This document shows positions 30,627 through 40,650 of a stretch of DNA of 64,000 nucleotides, one piece after another; position 1 is the stretch's first letter; every line of letters starts with the position of its first letter. The stretch lies in assembly GCA_019056435.1 (NCBI GenBank), contig CP077641.1, positions 1,984,001-2,048,000 of the forward strand, read 5' to 3'. Source of the DNA: Stutzerimonas stutzeri (GTDB lineage Bacteria > Pseudomonadota > Gammaproteobacteria > Pseudomonadales > Pseudomonadaceae). Below the pieces are notes generated by a model. The model had not been told where the DNA came from. It saw only the letters and a program-made list of their open reading frames with translations, and did no database searches. The translations under genes and the position numbers were made by a program.

Positions 30627-30770
30627 ATGAACAACCCCCGCGTTACCTGGTCGCTTGACCGCGGCCGCACGGCCATCGTTGTCGTTGATATGCAGAAGGT
30701 CTTTTTGTGTGCATGGGGCGGGCAGGCCGTGGCGGCCGGGGACCCGTTCATACGTCACAGAGGAGCGTGA
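30627..30770 (+). pseudogene. remnant of isochorismatase-family (RutB-like) hydrolase
   Basis: A 47-codon open frame begins MNNPRVTWSLDRGRTAIVVV followed by DMQKVF. This is the N-terminal beta strand and catalytic Asp region of isochorismatase-like cysteine hydrolases. After about 30 residues the similarity stops and a stop codon follows. The catalytic Lys and Cys regions are absent. Position directly behind rutR suggests the leftover of a rutB-like gene whose remainder was deleted. Only one short motif supports the assignment. Confidence 0.5.
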
Positions 30771-30773
30771 GAG

Positions 30774-31164
30774 GTGTTCACCGTCAAGGCAACCCAACAT
30801 GTGCTGGCAGTTAAGGATCTGGCCCAAACCGAGCGGTATTTTCTCTACGTGCTCGGTTTTACCGTCCGTTTTCGTGTGGAGGGCTGGTCGTTCATCAGTC
30901 TTGGGGATTTTCATGTAATGCTTGGCCACTGCCCGGACGAAAAGCTGGCCTGTGCTACGCCTGAGCACTCGTACTTCGCTTACGTCAACTGCGTGGGCAT
31001 TGATGAGATCTACGCCGATTACCAGCAGCGCGAGGCCATCATTTTCCAGGCGATCTCCGACAAACCATGGGGCATGCGCGAATTTGGCGTGGCGACTTCC
31101 CGAGGGGCACCGGATGATGTTTGGCGAAGACATTGGCAGTACGGCGATGGAGATGGACGGGTGA
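30774..31164 (+). pseudogene. VOC-family (glyoxalase/bleomycin-resistance-like) protein, one frameshift
   Basis: A single-domain vicinal-oxygen-chelate protein of about 130 residues, starting at GTG 30774 with GAGAGG before it. The two beta-alpha-beta-beta-beta modules are clear (VLAVKDLAQTERYFLYVLGF, then KPWGMREFGVAT). An extra T at 31097-31098 shifts the frame. Removing it gives the expected ending PEGHRMMFGEDIG and a stop at 31164. Metal-ligand positions cannot be fixed with certainty. It has a start four bases after the hydrolase remnant. Confidence 0.75.
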
Positions 31165-31249
31165 TTCACCGTGAGCCGGAGGTGACGAGGCTCAGCAATG
31201 CTATACCAGTCAACCTGCAGCCATGCGTTCGACGCAGCGAGCTCAGGTC

Positions 31250-31981
31250 ATGATTATTTGCGCAGCTCAATTGCGATCCGTCGCAGCGGATATTCAGGCG
31301 AACCAGGCGAAGCACTTCAGGTTGATCGACCTGGCCTTGGCTCATAGGGCGGATCTGGTCGTATTTCCCGAGCTATCGCTTTGTGGTTATCAGCCGCGCC
31401 TCGCACGCTCCCTGGCGAGGCATGCGGATGACCCTAGTCTTGATGGTTTTCAACGAACCAGTGATACGAATGGGCTGATCATTGGCGTAGGGATGCCGCT
31501 GTGCTTCGGCGCTGATATCCAGATCGCGATGGTCTGGTTCGCGCCTCACATGCCTCGCCGCGTGTATGCCAAGCAGCGACTGCATGTCGATGAACAACCA
31601 TACTTCGTCCCTGGCGACCAAACGCTCCTGCTAGAACGTGGTGAGCACAAGCTGGCTCCCGCGATCTGCTATGAGTCGCTCCAACCTGACCACGCCGATA
31701 ATGCGGCGGCGATGGGGGCCAATGTGTATCTGGCAAGTGTTGCCAAGTCTGTTGGATCCCTGGCCATGGCGTCAGCGCATTACCCCTCGGTTGCCCGTCG
31801 GCACGGCATGTATGTCGTAATGGCCAACTGTGTCGGGCCGTGCGATGGATTCTTCAGCGCCGGCCAGTCCGCCGCCTGGGGGCTTCGCGGCGAGCTGCTC
31901 GCGCAGATGAGCGCGGACCAGGAGGGTGTGGTCGTTCTGGACACCGGGCTCGGCACCGCCAGCGTGCATGGGCTCGGGTAA
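31250..31981 (+). CDS. carbon-nitrogen hydrolase (nitrilase superfamily)
   Basis: A 243-residue hydrolase with the complete Glu-Lys-Cys triad: Glu41 in FPELSLCGY, Lys108 in YAKQRLH, and Cys140 in PAICYESLQ. Members cleave amide or nitrile C-N bonds; the substrate is not predictable here. It is somewhat shorter than typical, and the C-terminus ends soon after the AWGLRGELL strand. The chosen ATG gives MIICAAQLRSV, the usual first strand; an upstream ATG at 31223 is possible. Codon use seems slightly less GC-biased than in neighbours. Confidence 0.82.
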   Translation: MIICAAQLRSVAADIQANQAKHFRLIDLALAHRADLVVFPELSLCGYQPRLARSLARHADDPSLDGFQRTSDTNGLIIGVGMPLCFGADIQIAMVWFAPHMPRRVYAKQRLHVDEQPYFVPGDQTLLLERGEHKLAPAICYESLQPDHADNAAAMGANVYLASVAKSVGSLAMASAHYPSVARRHGMYVVMANCVGPCDGFFSAGQSAAWGLRGELLAQMSADQEGVVVLDTGLGTASVHGLG

Positions 31982-32044
31982 GGCGTGTTGGCAAGCAGGC
32001 GAACACGTTTGCCACTGGGTCGGTACAGAGCGGCTGCAGGATCC

Positions 32045-32067
32045 GTAGGGGGCGAATTTATTCGCCC
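32045..32067. repeat. REP-like palindrome
   Basis: GTAGGGGGCGAATTTATTCGCCC is one arm of the repeat family seen in the 37684-38261 array (only the first 20 bases matter for recognition). It lies in the gap between the convergent hydrolase and MFS genes. Confidence 0.7.
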
Positions 32068-32097
32068 AAAACGCCTGAGCCCAGCACGCCACTCTTC

Positions 32098-33279
32098 TCA
32101 AACCACCTGCCTTTGCCGATAGCCCTGCGCAACCTGCAGCAGTACCACCAGCGTCACGATCGGCAGCAGCCCGATGTTCACCGCCGCCCAGCCTGCCTGG
32201 GCAATGAGCGCGCCCGAGGCGAAGGACATCAGCGCCGCGACGCTGCCGTTGCTCAGCTCCATCAGGCCCTGTGCCCGCGCGCGTTCGCTCGCGGCGTGGC
32301 CCTGGCCCAGCTGGGTGGTGCCGGCGACGAGCATGAGGTTCCAGCCGATGCCGAGCAGGCAGCTGCTGAGCAGGAAGTGCCAGTGGCTGACGCCGAGCAG
32401 GGCGACCACCGCGCTGACGATCAGCAGTCCTCCGCCAAGGCAGGCGACCAGCCGGCAGCCGAAACGATCCACCAGCGGCCCGGCGACGAACGCCGGGAGG
32501 AACATGCCGAGCATGTGCCACCGGATGACCTGGCCGCTGGCCTGCAGATCCAGACCTTCGCCATGCATCGCCAGGGGCGTGGCGTTCATCACCAGGATCA
32601 TCAGGCCGTGTCCGGCAGCGGTGGTCAGCACCGCGGCGCGAATGGTCGGCCGTGCGAGCAGTGCCTGCCAGCTGACCGTGGCCGCATCGGTCCGGGTCGC
32701 CGGCTCTCCCGAGGTCGCCGGCAGCCCGGCCAAGACCATGAACCCCAGTGCCGCCAGACTGGCGATCAACAGATAGGTGCCAGCGAAGGGCACGCCAGCG
32801 AGATCGCGCGCCATATGGCCGAGCGTGGGCGCGATCAGCGCCGCCAGTACGCCACCGCCGATCACGCAGGCCGTGGCGCGCCCCTTGAAGGCATCGCTCA
32901 CCGCTTCGAGCGCGGCGAAGCGGTAATACATCGCCGAGGCCTGATAGGCGCCAATGGGCAGAGCGCCGGCACAGAGCAGGGTGAAGCTGTCGAGCCAGAG
33001 CGACAGCGCGCTGATCAGCCCGCCCAGCACGCCGGCCAACGCACCGATGAGAAAGCCGGCGCGGCGACCGCGGCGTTGCATCAGGCCCGCCAGTGGTTGC
33101 AGGGCGAGCAGGCCGCCGAGCATCAGCAGGGCCAGCGGCAGGGTGGCGAGACCGGCCGCTGGTGCCAGGCGCAGGCCGACGATGGCGGTGAAGATGATCC
33201 CGGTCATCGAACAGGACCAGAACAGCGCCTGGGCGATGAACAGGCGCAGGACCTGGGGATTGCTGAGCAAAAGATGCAT
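32098..33279 (-). CDS. MFS transporter
   Basis: A 393-residue protein with about 12 membrane helices. The loop 2-3 motif is present in degenerate form (GLMQRRGRRAGFLIG), and a similar segment repeats in the second half (GPLVDRFGCRLVACLGG). Ligand-specific signatures are not evident, so the substrate is unknown. The ATG at 33279 has GGAG seven bases upstream. It lies next to a GlxA-family regulator on the same strand, which may or may not be linked. Confidence 0.85.
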   Translation of the reverse strand: MHLLLSNPQVLRLFIAQALFWSCSMTGIIFTAIVGLRLAPAAGLATLPLALLMLGGLLALQPLAGLMQRRGRRAGFLIGALAGVLGGLISALSLWLDSFTLLCAGALPIGAYQASAMYYRFAALEAVSDAFKGRATACVIGGGVLAALIAPTLGHMARDLAGVPFAGTYLLIASLAALGFMVLAGLPATSGEPATRTDAATVSWQALLARPTIRAAVLTTAAGHGLMILVMNATPLAMHGEGLDLQASGQVIRWHMLGMFLPAFVAGPLVDRFGCRLVACLGGGLLIVSAVVALLGVSHWHFLLSSCLLGIGWNLMLVAGTTQLGQGHAASERARAQGLMELSNGSVAALMSFASGALIAQAGWAAVNIGLLPIVTLVVLLQVAQGYRQRQVV

Positions 33280-33365
33280 GAGCGGCTCCTTTAGGGTGGC
33301 GAGCGGGCACAGCGCTGCCTGGCCAGATGCCGAGCGGGCTGGGAACGGTGAATGAGTCGGTCGCG

Positions 33366-34354
33366 TCAGCCGAAGCGCTGGTAGAAGTCCCGCGGGCTGA
33401 CCGACAGGTGCTTCTGGAAGCTGCGCCGGAGATTTTCCGGATGGCCGAAACCGGTCAGCCGCGCCACCGTCGCGATCGAGGCCTGGGCGTCGAGCAGCAG
33501 ATTGCGCGCGGCTTCCAGGCGCACCCGTTCGATGTACTGGCCCGGGCCCATGCCGGTTTCCTGGCTGAACAGGCGGCAGAGGGTGCGTGGCGTCATATGC
33601 GCCTGGGCGGCCAGCGCCTCGATGGACAGCTCGTCGCCGAGATTCCCGGAATCCACTCCAGCAGCGCGGCGAGGCGCGCCACGTTGCCGCTCGGCGCCGC
33701 CAGCATCGGGCTGAACTGGGTCTGCCCGCCGGGCCGGCGCAGGAACATCACCAGCCGCTGGGCGACTGCCAGCGCCAGTGCGCGGCCGAGATCGGCTTCC
33801 ACCAGGGCCAGCGCCAGGTCGATGCCGGCGGTGACGCCCGCGGAGCTGAACAGATGCGCCGCCTCTGGATCGGTCGGGTCGTAGGTGTGTAACCGGTCGC
33901 CCTGCACCTCGATGGATGCGTACTCGCCCAGCGCAGCGAGGTCCGCCCAGTGCGTGGTCGCCTTGCGCCCGTCGAACAGCCCGGCCTCGGCCAGGATCAG
34001 CGCGCCGGAACAGACCGAGCCGAGGCGTCGCACCCTGGGTTCGGCGACCCGCAGCCAGGCGAGCAGCGGTTGGTCGCGCCTCTGCGCATCCACGCCGACC
34101 CCACCGGGGATCAGCAGGGTATCCAGCGTGGCGGGAGCGCATTCGGCCCAGCTGGCATCCGCCACCAGCTTCAGCCCGGCCGAGGTGGCGACCGGACCGG
34201 CCGTGGTGCCCAGCAGCACCAGCTCGTAATGACGGGGCAGACCCTGGCGCTGTCGCTCGACGTTGGCCGAGGCGAACACCTGCATCGGACCGGTGACGTC
34301 CAGGCTCATCACATCCGGGTAGATCAGGCAGGCGACGGTGCGGGTGGCGTCCAT
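33366..34354 (-). pseudogene. GlxA-family AraC-type regulator, one frameshift
   Basis: About 329 residues after repair. The N-terminal DJ-1/PfpI domain begins MDATRTVACLIYPDVMSLDV, with a nucleophile-elbow-like LGSVCSGALILAEAGL. The C-terminal AraC HTH pair is LSIEALAAQAHMTPRTLCRL and the VARLTGFGHPENLRRSFQKH helix. The frame breaks at CCC 33645-33647, where a fourth C would rejoin LLEWIPGNLGDE. GlxA-type proteins regulate amine or amino-acid catabolism, but no target is adjacent except the MFS gene. GAGAGC precedes the ATG. Confidence 0.82.
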
Positions 34355-34513
34355 GGTGCAGCTCTCAGGGTGGATGGCTGCAGTCTGCTGCCGAGATGCC
34401 GCTGTCGCAATGACAAGGTTCCCACGAATCTTGCCAGCATCGCGCCATGCGAACCTGCGCTCATGCACGATCAGCAACGCGAAAGTCGACTTTTGTGGAT
34501 GGCGGCCTGCGCT

Positions 34514-35319
34514 TCAGGCGCCGCTGCGCTTGATCCGCAAGCGATACTGCCCCGGCGTCATGCCGACCACGGTCTTGAAGTCGTGGATGAAGTGCGCCTG
34601 GTCGCTGTAGCCGCAGGCCAGGGCGGTGTCCAGCAGTGCCTCCCCGGCGCGCAGTTCCCGGCGCACCAGGGCCACGCGCTGGATACGGCTGAACTGCTTG
34701 GGCGTCAGCCCCACCTGATGGCGGAACAGGCGTTCCAGCTGGCGCTGGCCCAGCGGCACGCTCTGCAGCAGATCGGCCAGCCGCGCCCGGCCTTCGCTGG
34801 CGGCGATCCGGTTGAGCAGCTGCTGCACCGGGTTGCGCCGTGCCTGGATCTCCTCGAGCCGACGGAGCAGTTCGCGTTCGACCACGGCCTGCTGCGCGTC
34901 CCGCTCCAGCTCGGCCAGCCGATCGACCAGATGCGCCAGGCCCAGCCGAGGCCAGTCGGCCTCCTGAAATCCGTGAAGCTCATCGAGGCCGATGCCGAAT
35001 ACCGCAGCGCCCATGCCGGGGCGGAAACGCACCCCCATCAGCCTGACCTGCCCGGCCAGCTGCAGGCGGGTGCTGGCCAGCTGCGGACCCGCGATCAGCG
35101 CCCGCGGCCGCGCAGCGTGCCATCGAAACTCAGCGGATCGGCGAAGTTGAAGATCACCCCACTGCCGCCGTCCGGATGCAGCAGTTGTTCGTCGTAGACC
35201 TGCGAGCCGTCACCCTCCATCCACCAGAAGCGCTGCACGTACGCCGCCAGCGCCGGTGTCGGCGGGCGGACAACGAAGCCCTGCAGGCAGGGCAGACGTT
35301 CGTGCAGGGACTCGGTCAT
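34514..35319 (-). pseudogene. AraC-family regulator (DUF6597-type N-terminus), one frameshift
   Basis: About 268 residues after repair. The N-terminal segment MTESLHERLPCLQGFVVRPP through DEQLLHPDGGSGVIFNF is a cupin-like sensor of the DUF6597 type. The frame breaks at CCC 35101-35103, where one added G:C pair rejoins RGRGALIAGPQLASTRLQL to MGVRFRPG. The C-terminal HTH is intact (LGQRQLERLFRHQVGLTPK, then CGYSDQAHFIHDFKTVVGMT). The AhpD-like gene is divergent and may be its target. Confidence 0.8.
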
Positions 35320-35413
35320 GGCGAGGGCCGTTGGAAGATGTCGAAAATCTACAATAGCGCAGCGCGGCGGCTGCGTAGCCTGGGTTGCACATTCAAACCG
35401 AGGAGTGAACACC

Positions 35414-35872
35414 ATGCGCATGAATTACCACGCCGCTGCCCCCGAAGCCGTTAAGGCCATGAGGAGCCTGGAAAGTTACCTGGTGCGCCAGAGCCACAGC
35501 GAGGAGGGGATCGACAAGCCGCTGATGGAGCTGGTGAAAATCCGCGTGTCGCAGCTCAACGGCTGTGCCTACTGCATCGACATGCATACCCAGGATGCGC
35601 GCGCGCTGGGCGAAACCGAACGACGTATCTACGCCCTCACCGCCTGGCACGAGACGCCCTTTTTCAGCGAGCGCGAGCGTGCTGCGCTGGCCTGGGCGGA
35701 AGCCAACACGCTGCTTCCGCAAGGTGTGTCGCAGGCGCTGTTCGACGAGGTGCGCGCGCAGTTTTCCGAGGCCCAGCTGACCAACCTGACCCTGGTCATC
35801 GCCACGATCAACGCCTGGAATCGCTTCGGGGTGTCTTTCGCACCGGTGCCGGGTAGCTATCAGCCTGCCTGA
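35414..35872 (+). CDS. carboxymuconolactone decarboxylase/AhpD-like protein
   Basis: A 152-residue all-helical protein with the redox motif Cys51-Ala-Tyr-Cys54 followed by His58 (GCAYCIDMH), as in AhpD-type peroxidase partners. The preceding ELVKIRVSQLN is the family hallmark. Such proteins act as alkyl-hydroperoxidases or unknown disulfide reductants in the cytoplasm. GAGGAG precedes the ATG at 35414. It is divergent from the AraC-type gene, a common arrangement for this family. Confidence 0.9.
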   Translation: MRMNYHAAAPEAVKAMRSLESYLVRQSHSEEGIDKPLMELVKIRVSQLNGCAYCIDMHTQDARALGETERRIYALTAWHETPFFSERERAALAWAEANTLLPQGVSQALFDEVRAQFSEAQLTNLTLVIATINAWNRFGVSFAPVPGSYQPA

Positions 35873-35920
35873 CTGTCCGTTGCAGCCGCTCGTCCTTGAA
35901 GGTCGGGCGGCCAGCTACAG

Positions 35921-36394
35921 TCAGGGCTGCAGTTCCTGGTTGCCCATGGCACAGAAGCTCTGCGCCTGCCGCGCCGCCGGCAGCGCGCGCAGCTGGGTCA
36001 TGCACTGCGCCTGGCTGGGCGTGCGCACCACCTCGAGCTGGGCATCGTTCCCGACACTGACGAGGTAGGGTTTGTTGTAGCGCGGGCCGTCGCGCCAGCT
36101 GCTGAAGCGCTGGTCGCTGTAGGCGCAGTGATAGCGCATATGGCCGGAGAAGCCCTTGAAGCGGTCGCGGCGGAAGATGTGGTGGTACAAGAGCCAGTCG
36201 CGCTTGCTCTGCCCGTCGCGCACGGCGTCGAGACAGCCCTGCAGCTCGGTGATCTGTGGCTCGTGAAGGAAGATGCTCTGCGCCAGGCTGGAGCCATCCA
36301 GCTGCACCGTCGCCACCAGATAGACCTGCCGCTCGGCCGCCTGTGCCGACAGCGCCAGAGACAAACCCATCGCCAACATCCCTGTTCTGATCAC
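35921..36394 (-). CDS. secreted hypothetical protein
   Basis: A 157-residue protein with an N-terminal signal peptide ending about LALSAQAAERQ. The GTG start at 36394 is chosen because AGGAG stands seven bases before it; longer in-frame extensions lack a ribosome site. The mature part has three cysteines (GCLDAV, YHCAYS, AQCMTQ) plus one near the C-terminus (FCAMGN), which could pair in the periplasm. It is rich in aromatic and basic residues (DWLLYHHIFRRDRFKGF). I do not recognise a family. Confidence 0.7.
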   Translation of the reverse strand: MIRTGMLAMGLSLALSAQAAERQVYLVATVQLDGSSLAQSIFLHEPQITELQGCLDAVRDGQSKRDWLLYHHIFRRDRFKGFSGHMRYHCAYSDQRFSSWRDGPRYNKPYLVSVGNDAQLEVVRTPSQAQCMTQLRALPAARQAQSFCAMGNQELQP

Positions 36395-36662
36395 GTGCAG
36401 CGCTCCTGATGAACCATCCATTCGAGGCCGCACCCTAGCCGAGCAAAACGCGGCGAACAAGCGGGGCGTTGATGAAAACACGCCGCGTCCGACTGCCTGC
36501 CGACATCGGTCCAACGGTCTGAACTCCCCGGGCGGCGACGGTCGAAACCCTGTGTGTGGATTCTGCAATCAAGCGGGGAAATGAAATGTTGCATGCCCTT
36601 CCAGTCATGCGCGGTGGCGTTGCGATACATTGCCCTGCCTTTGGCAACGAAACCTCCCTTAC

Positions 36663-37688
36663 ATGACCCTCCTGATAGCATTCGCTGTCTTATCCATCCT
36701 CGTTTCATTCATCTGTTCGATCCTTGAAGCCGCACTGCTCTCGTTGACGCCCAGCTTCATCGCGCATCAAAAAGCCTCCAGCCCCAAGCGCTACGAGCGC
36801 CTGAAGAAGCTGAAGGACAACGTCGACCAACCGCTGGCGGCGATCCTGACGCTCAACACCGTCGCGCACACCGTTGGTGCCACCGGCGTCGGTGCGCAAG
36901 TCACCGTCGTCTTCGGCAACGGTTATGTCGGCATCGCCTCGGCGGTGATGACAGTGCTGATCCTAGTGCTGTCCGAGATCCTGCCCAAGACCATCGGCGC
37001 CCGCTATTGGCGCACGATCGCGCCCTATCTGCCGCCGCTGCTCAACGGCATGATTCTGGTGCTCAAGCCGTTCATCTACCTGTCCGACCTGATCATGCGT
37101 GCAGTCGGAGGCAAGGAGCCGGAGCATGACATCCGCCAGGAGATCAAGGCGCTGACAGTGCTTGGCCGCGAGAACAAGAGCCTGGACGAAGACGAGTTGC
37201 GCGTGATCAGCAACATCCTGGATTTGCACGAAATCAGGGTGCGCGACGTGATGACGCCGCGGACGGTCTGCGACTACACCTCGCCGGACACCAGCATCGG
37301 TGCATTCAAGGCGCAGGTCACCGACAGCCAGTTCTCGCGCTATCCGGTGATTGGTGAAGACGAAAGCCCGCTGGGCGTGGTGTTCCGCTACGACGCGCTG
37401 GCAGCCACCGATGACCAGGCGCCGGTGTCGACGATCATGAAGCCGGTGCGCGTCTCGCCGGAGCTGACCAGCGTCGAACAGCTCATGACCCAGCTGCTGC
37501 ACGAGCGTCAGCACATGAGCCTGGTTTATGACGAGTTCGGCAGCTGGCGCGGGCTGGTGACATTCGAAGACATCATGGAAACCATCATTGGCCAGCCGAT
37601 CATGGACGAAACCGACGACATCCCGAACATGCGCCGCTTCGCCAAGCGCCGCTGGGATCACCGCATCAAGCGCGCCCGCGAGATGTAG
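36663..37688 (+). CDS. CNNM/CBS-domain membrane protein (hemolysin-like, CorC-related)
   Basis: A 341-residue inner-membrane protein. A CNNM (DUF21) domain with three to four helices occupies about 1-150, including LEAALLSLTPSF and SEILPKTIGARYW. A CBS pair follows (VRDVMTPRTVCDY, STIMKPVRVSPELTSVEQLM, YDEFGSWRGLVTFEDIMETI). The C-terminal CorC_HlyC domain found in many relatives is missing; the protein ends in a basic tail. The family is linked to Mg2+/Co2+ handling. The TAG stop is the first part of a REP element (TGTAGGGG). The 268-base gap upstream holds no gene that I can see. Confidence 0.88.
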   Translation: MTLLIAFAVLSILVSFICSILEAALLSLTPSFIAHQKASSPKRYERLKKLKDNVDQPLAAILTLNTVAHTVGATGVGAQVTVVFGNGYVGIASAVMTVLILVLSEILPKTIGARYWRTIAPYLPPLLNGMILVLKPFIYLSDLIMRAVGGKEPEHDIRQEIKALTVLGRENKSLDEDELRVISNILDLHEIRVRDVMTPRTVCDYTSPDTSIGAFKAQVTDSQFSRYPVIGEDESPLGVVFRYDALAATDDQAPVSTIMKPVRVSPELTSVEQLMTQLLHERQHMSLVYDEFGSWRGLVTFEDIMETIIGQPIMDETDDIPNMRRFAKRRWDHRIKRAREM

Positions 37689-38261
37689 GGGCGAATTCAT
37701 TCGCCCGCGGTGATGGGGTGGGCGAATAAATTCGCCCCTACAGGGCCGTTGCCGGCCCGCCCGGTGGGTTGTGCATTCAGTCACACCAACCGCCAAACCA
37801 ACCCGCTGCCCCTGTAGGGGCGAATTCATTCGCCCGCGGTGGTGGGGTGGGCGAATAAAATTCGCCCCTACAGGGCGTTGCCGGCCCGCCCGGTGGGTCG
37901 TGCACCCCGATCACACCAACCGCCAAGCCAACCCGCTGCCCATGTAGGGGCGCATTCACTCGCCCGGGGTGGTGGGGTGGGCGAATAAAATTCGCCCTAC
38001 AAGGCCGTTGCCGGCCCGCCCGGTGGGTTGTGCACCCCGACCACACCAACCGCCAAACCAACCCGCTGCCCATGTAGGGGCGAATTCATTCGCCCAGGGT
38101 GGTGGGGTGGGCAATAACATTCGCCCTTACCGGAGCGTTGCCGGCCCGCCCGGCGGGTTGTGCACCCCGACCACACCAACGGCCAAACCAACCCCCGCCC
38201 ATGTAGGGGCGAATTCATTCGCCCGCGGTGGTGGGGTGGGCGAATAAAATTTGCCCCTACG
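37684..38261. repeat. five tandem ~130-bp REP-pair (BIME-like) units
   Basis: Five copies begin at 37684, 37813, 37943, 38073 and 38202, a period of 129-130 bases. Each has an arm TGTAGGGGCGAATTCATTCG, a short GGTGGTGGGGT-type centre and an inverted arm GGGCGAATAAAATTCGCCCC. A ~70-base linker (GCCGGCCCGCCCGG, then CCACACCAACCGCC) separates copies; the last lacks it. Arms and linkers differ by a few substitutions between copies, so the array is not perfectly fresh. Open frames across it are incidental. Single arms occur at 7204, 32045 and 48314. No transposase of the RAYT type is in the window. Confidence 0.9.
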
Positions 38262-38300
38262 AGTGCATTCGCCCTGGCCGCCGCGCCGAGCGGTTCTTGC

Positions 38301-40529
38301 TTAGCGCTTCACCGCACCCAACCGCATGAAGCGCGTTTCGCCGCTGGCGTCTTCCACGCCGTCGTTGTCGGTGACGACGAACAGGCGGCCTTGCGTGTCC
38401 ACCGCGGCGCCTTCGACCTTGTCCTGCACCCAGCCATTGGTGGCCTTCAGCTCCGGTAGCAGGTCGCGTTCGAGCGTTTTGCTCAGCAGCGGGAAGCGTT
38501 GCCCTTCGCTGGCCGGCTGCAAGCCTCTCAGGTCGATGCGGTAGAGGCGCTTGACCTTGGCGGCCGGGCCCTGCTGGTTGTCGCGTTCGATCACCAGGAA
38601 CTGGCCATTGCCGAGCGACGTCAGCTCCGACAGACCGACCCAGGCGCCTTCGGGGGCGGCGTCGAGCGGGTAATGGTAGAAGCCCCATTCGCGGCTGACC
38701 GGGTTGAACACGCCGATACGCGCCCGGCCGTCCGGGTCGTTCTTCCATTCACGCTGGACGGCCACGTAGACGCGCATGTCGGCACCCTCACCGACCACGG
38801 CGACACCTTCGAAGCCGTTGCTGGTCTGTTGCGCGGCAACCTCATCGGGCAGGGCGAATTCTTCCAGCACCTCACCCCTGGCATTGGCGCGGACCAGGAG
38901 GTTGGGCCTGGCCTTGCCGTTACCTTCCGACGCCAGCCAGAAGTCGCCATTGCTGGCCTGGGCGATGCCTTCGAGGTCGTAATCGACCGTCGCACCCGCC
39001 TTGCGCAGCTCGATCTGCCCGTCGATGACCGCTGGCGTCTTGCTCGCGTCGACACGGAAGATGCGCGAGGCCTTGTAGTAGCTGTCCGGCACGGCGTACA
39101 GGCGGCTCGCGTGTGTGCGGTCGGCCGTCAGCCCACTCAGCGCGCCCCAGGGAATCAGGCTGTCAGCGGTGGAGCGGATCTCGGGGTAGGGCGCGGCCTT
39201 CGCACCGTACTGGTAGATCGAGATCGTCGACCGATAGCCGTCCTCGGCCGAATCCTCCTCGCTGCTGACCACCAGCAGATTGCGCGACGGGATCGGCAGG
39301 ATGCCTTCCGGCCCCATGCCGGTCGGCAGCAGTTGATGCATTGCCGGTGCCCAGGGGCGAGCCACGTCATAGACCGCGACGGCATTGCCGCGCTCGCTCC
39401 CCGACGAACAGGAAGTCCTGCTTGCGGAAGCTCGCCGCGGCGATGCCTTCCGGCTCGATGCCCTTGTTCTCGGAACGATTGTCCGGGTAGTGCCCGGCGC
39501 GGATGAAGGTGTGTTCCAGCGAGGCGCCAGCCTCGTGCCAGACGCGGCCGTTGTAGTCGAACAGGGTGAAGCTGCGGCTGCCGCCTTCCTCGGCCTCGGC
39601 GTCCTCGTAGTCGCCCTCGTTGGCGGTGGCCAGCAATGGCCCGACCCAGGCGATCGAATCCGGCTCGCGGCGCTTGCCCTTGAGCACCCCGATCGGCTCG
39701 ATACGGTCGTTTTCCTCCACATCGACGCCTTGCAGGTCGACCTGGCCGGCGCTGAAGTGGCGCATCACCCGGCCGCGACGCAGGTCGACGAGCACGATGT
39801 GGTTGTTCTCCTGCAGGGGTGACGGCGGCGATGTCCTGGTCGTTGATGCTGACGTACTCGGGCTCGGGATCGCCAGGCGCCGTATCGGCCAGGCCGGTCA
39901 GGTCAACGTCGCGGGTGCTCCAGCGCTTCGGCTGGCCCTTGAGGTCGACGATGCGCAGGAAACCGGCGGGCAATTGCGGGATCAGCCCGTCGTTGAGGTC
40001 CTCGTCGCGCTCGTTCTCGATGGCGACAGCGGCGTAGCGGCCTTTGGGGCTGATGGCGATGGAGTCCGGCTGGCCGCCCATTGGGATGGTCGCGACGCGC
40101 TTGGGCTGCGCCGGGTTGCGGATGTCGAACACGGCCAGCACGCCGTCCGGCTGGGCGTAGCTGAGCGAGGTATTCACCGCGACCAGCGCATAGTGCTGAT
40201 GCACCGCGACTGAGGTCGGCTCGCCTTCGAGCTGGACGAAACCAGCCGGTTTCGGTGATTTCGGGTCGCGGATGTCGACTAGGCCGATGCGCTCGCCGGG
40301 GCTGTCGGTGTAGATCAGCGTTCGCCCGTCGCGGCTGACGGTCGTGATTTCAGCGACGGTCTGCATCGCGGCATCTTCATTGGCGCCGAGGTTGCGATAC
40401 ACCGGGAAGGTCGCGACCCGCTCGAAGTACTCCGCCGCCCGGGAAGAGGCCTGCGAGGCCAGCGGCAGCAGAGCCAGGGTCAGCGCAGTGGACAGGGCGG
40501 TGCGGGTCAGGCGAGTCGGGGGTTTTCAT
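38301..40529 (-). pseudogene. secreted esterase-like/phytase-like beta-propeller protein, three frameshifts
   Basis: About 740 residues after repair. The signal peptide (LTLALLPLASQASSRAAEYF) follows the ATG at 40529 only if one T is removed from 40523-40526. A beta-propeller with LVIVD-like repeats follows (IGLVDIRDPKSPKPAGFVQL), then a phytase-like esterase domain (FEGVAVVGEGADMRVYVAVQ, VDTQGRLFVVTDNDGVED). The other breaks are an extra G at 39816-39819 and an extra C at 39399-39402. The segments all match one architecture in order, so it is one gene. Function is likely periplasmic phosphoester or ester cleavage, unproven. Confidence 0.8.
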
Positions 40530-40650
40530 GCGGGCCTCGGCTTTTGTGATTGGGGTTAGCCAAAACACGCTAGGCCGGGTGTGTTACGAGGATGTGACGC
40601 CGCGTCGCCTGAGCGGGCTGCGACGCTGCCAGCCCGCCCATCCGCGCCTC

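Noticed and set aside
37684..38261. CRISPR array or coding sequence in the tandem repeat
   Set aside because: The whole 130-base unit repeats with no unique spacers and no cas genes nearby, and each unit contains REP-type palindromes. Open frames here follow the repeat and have no ribosome sites.
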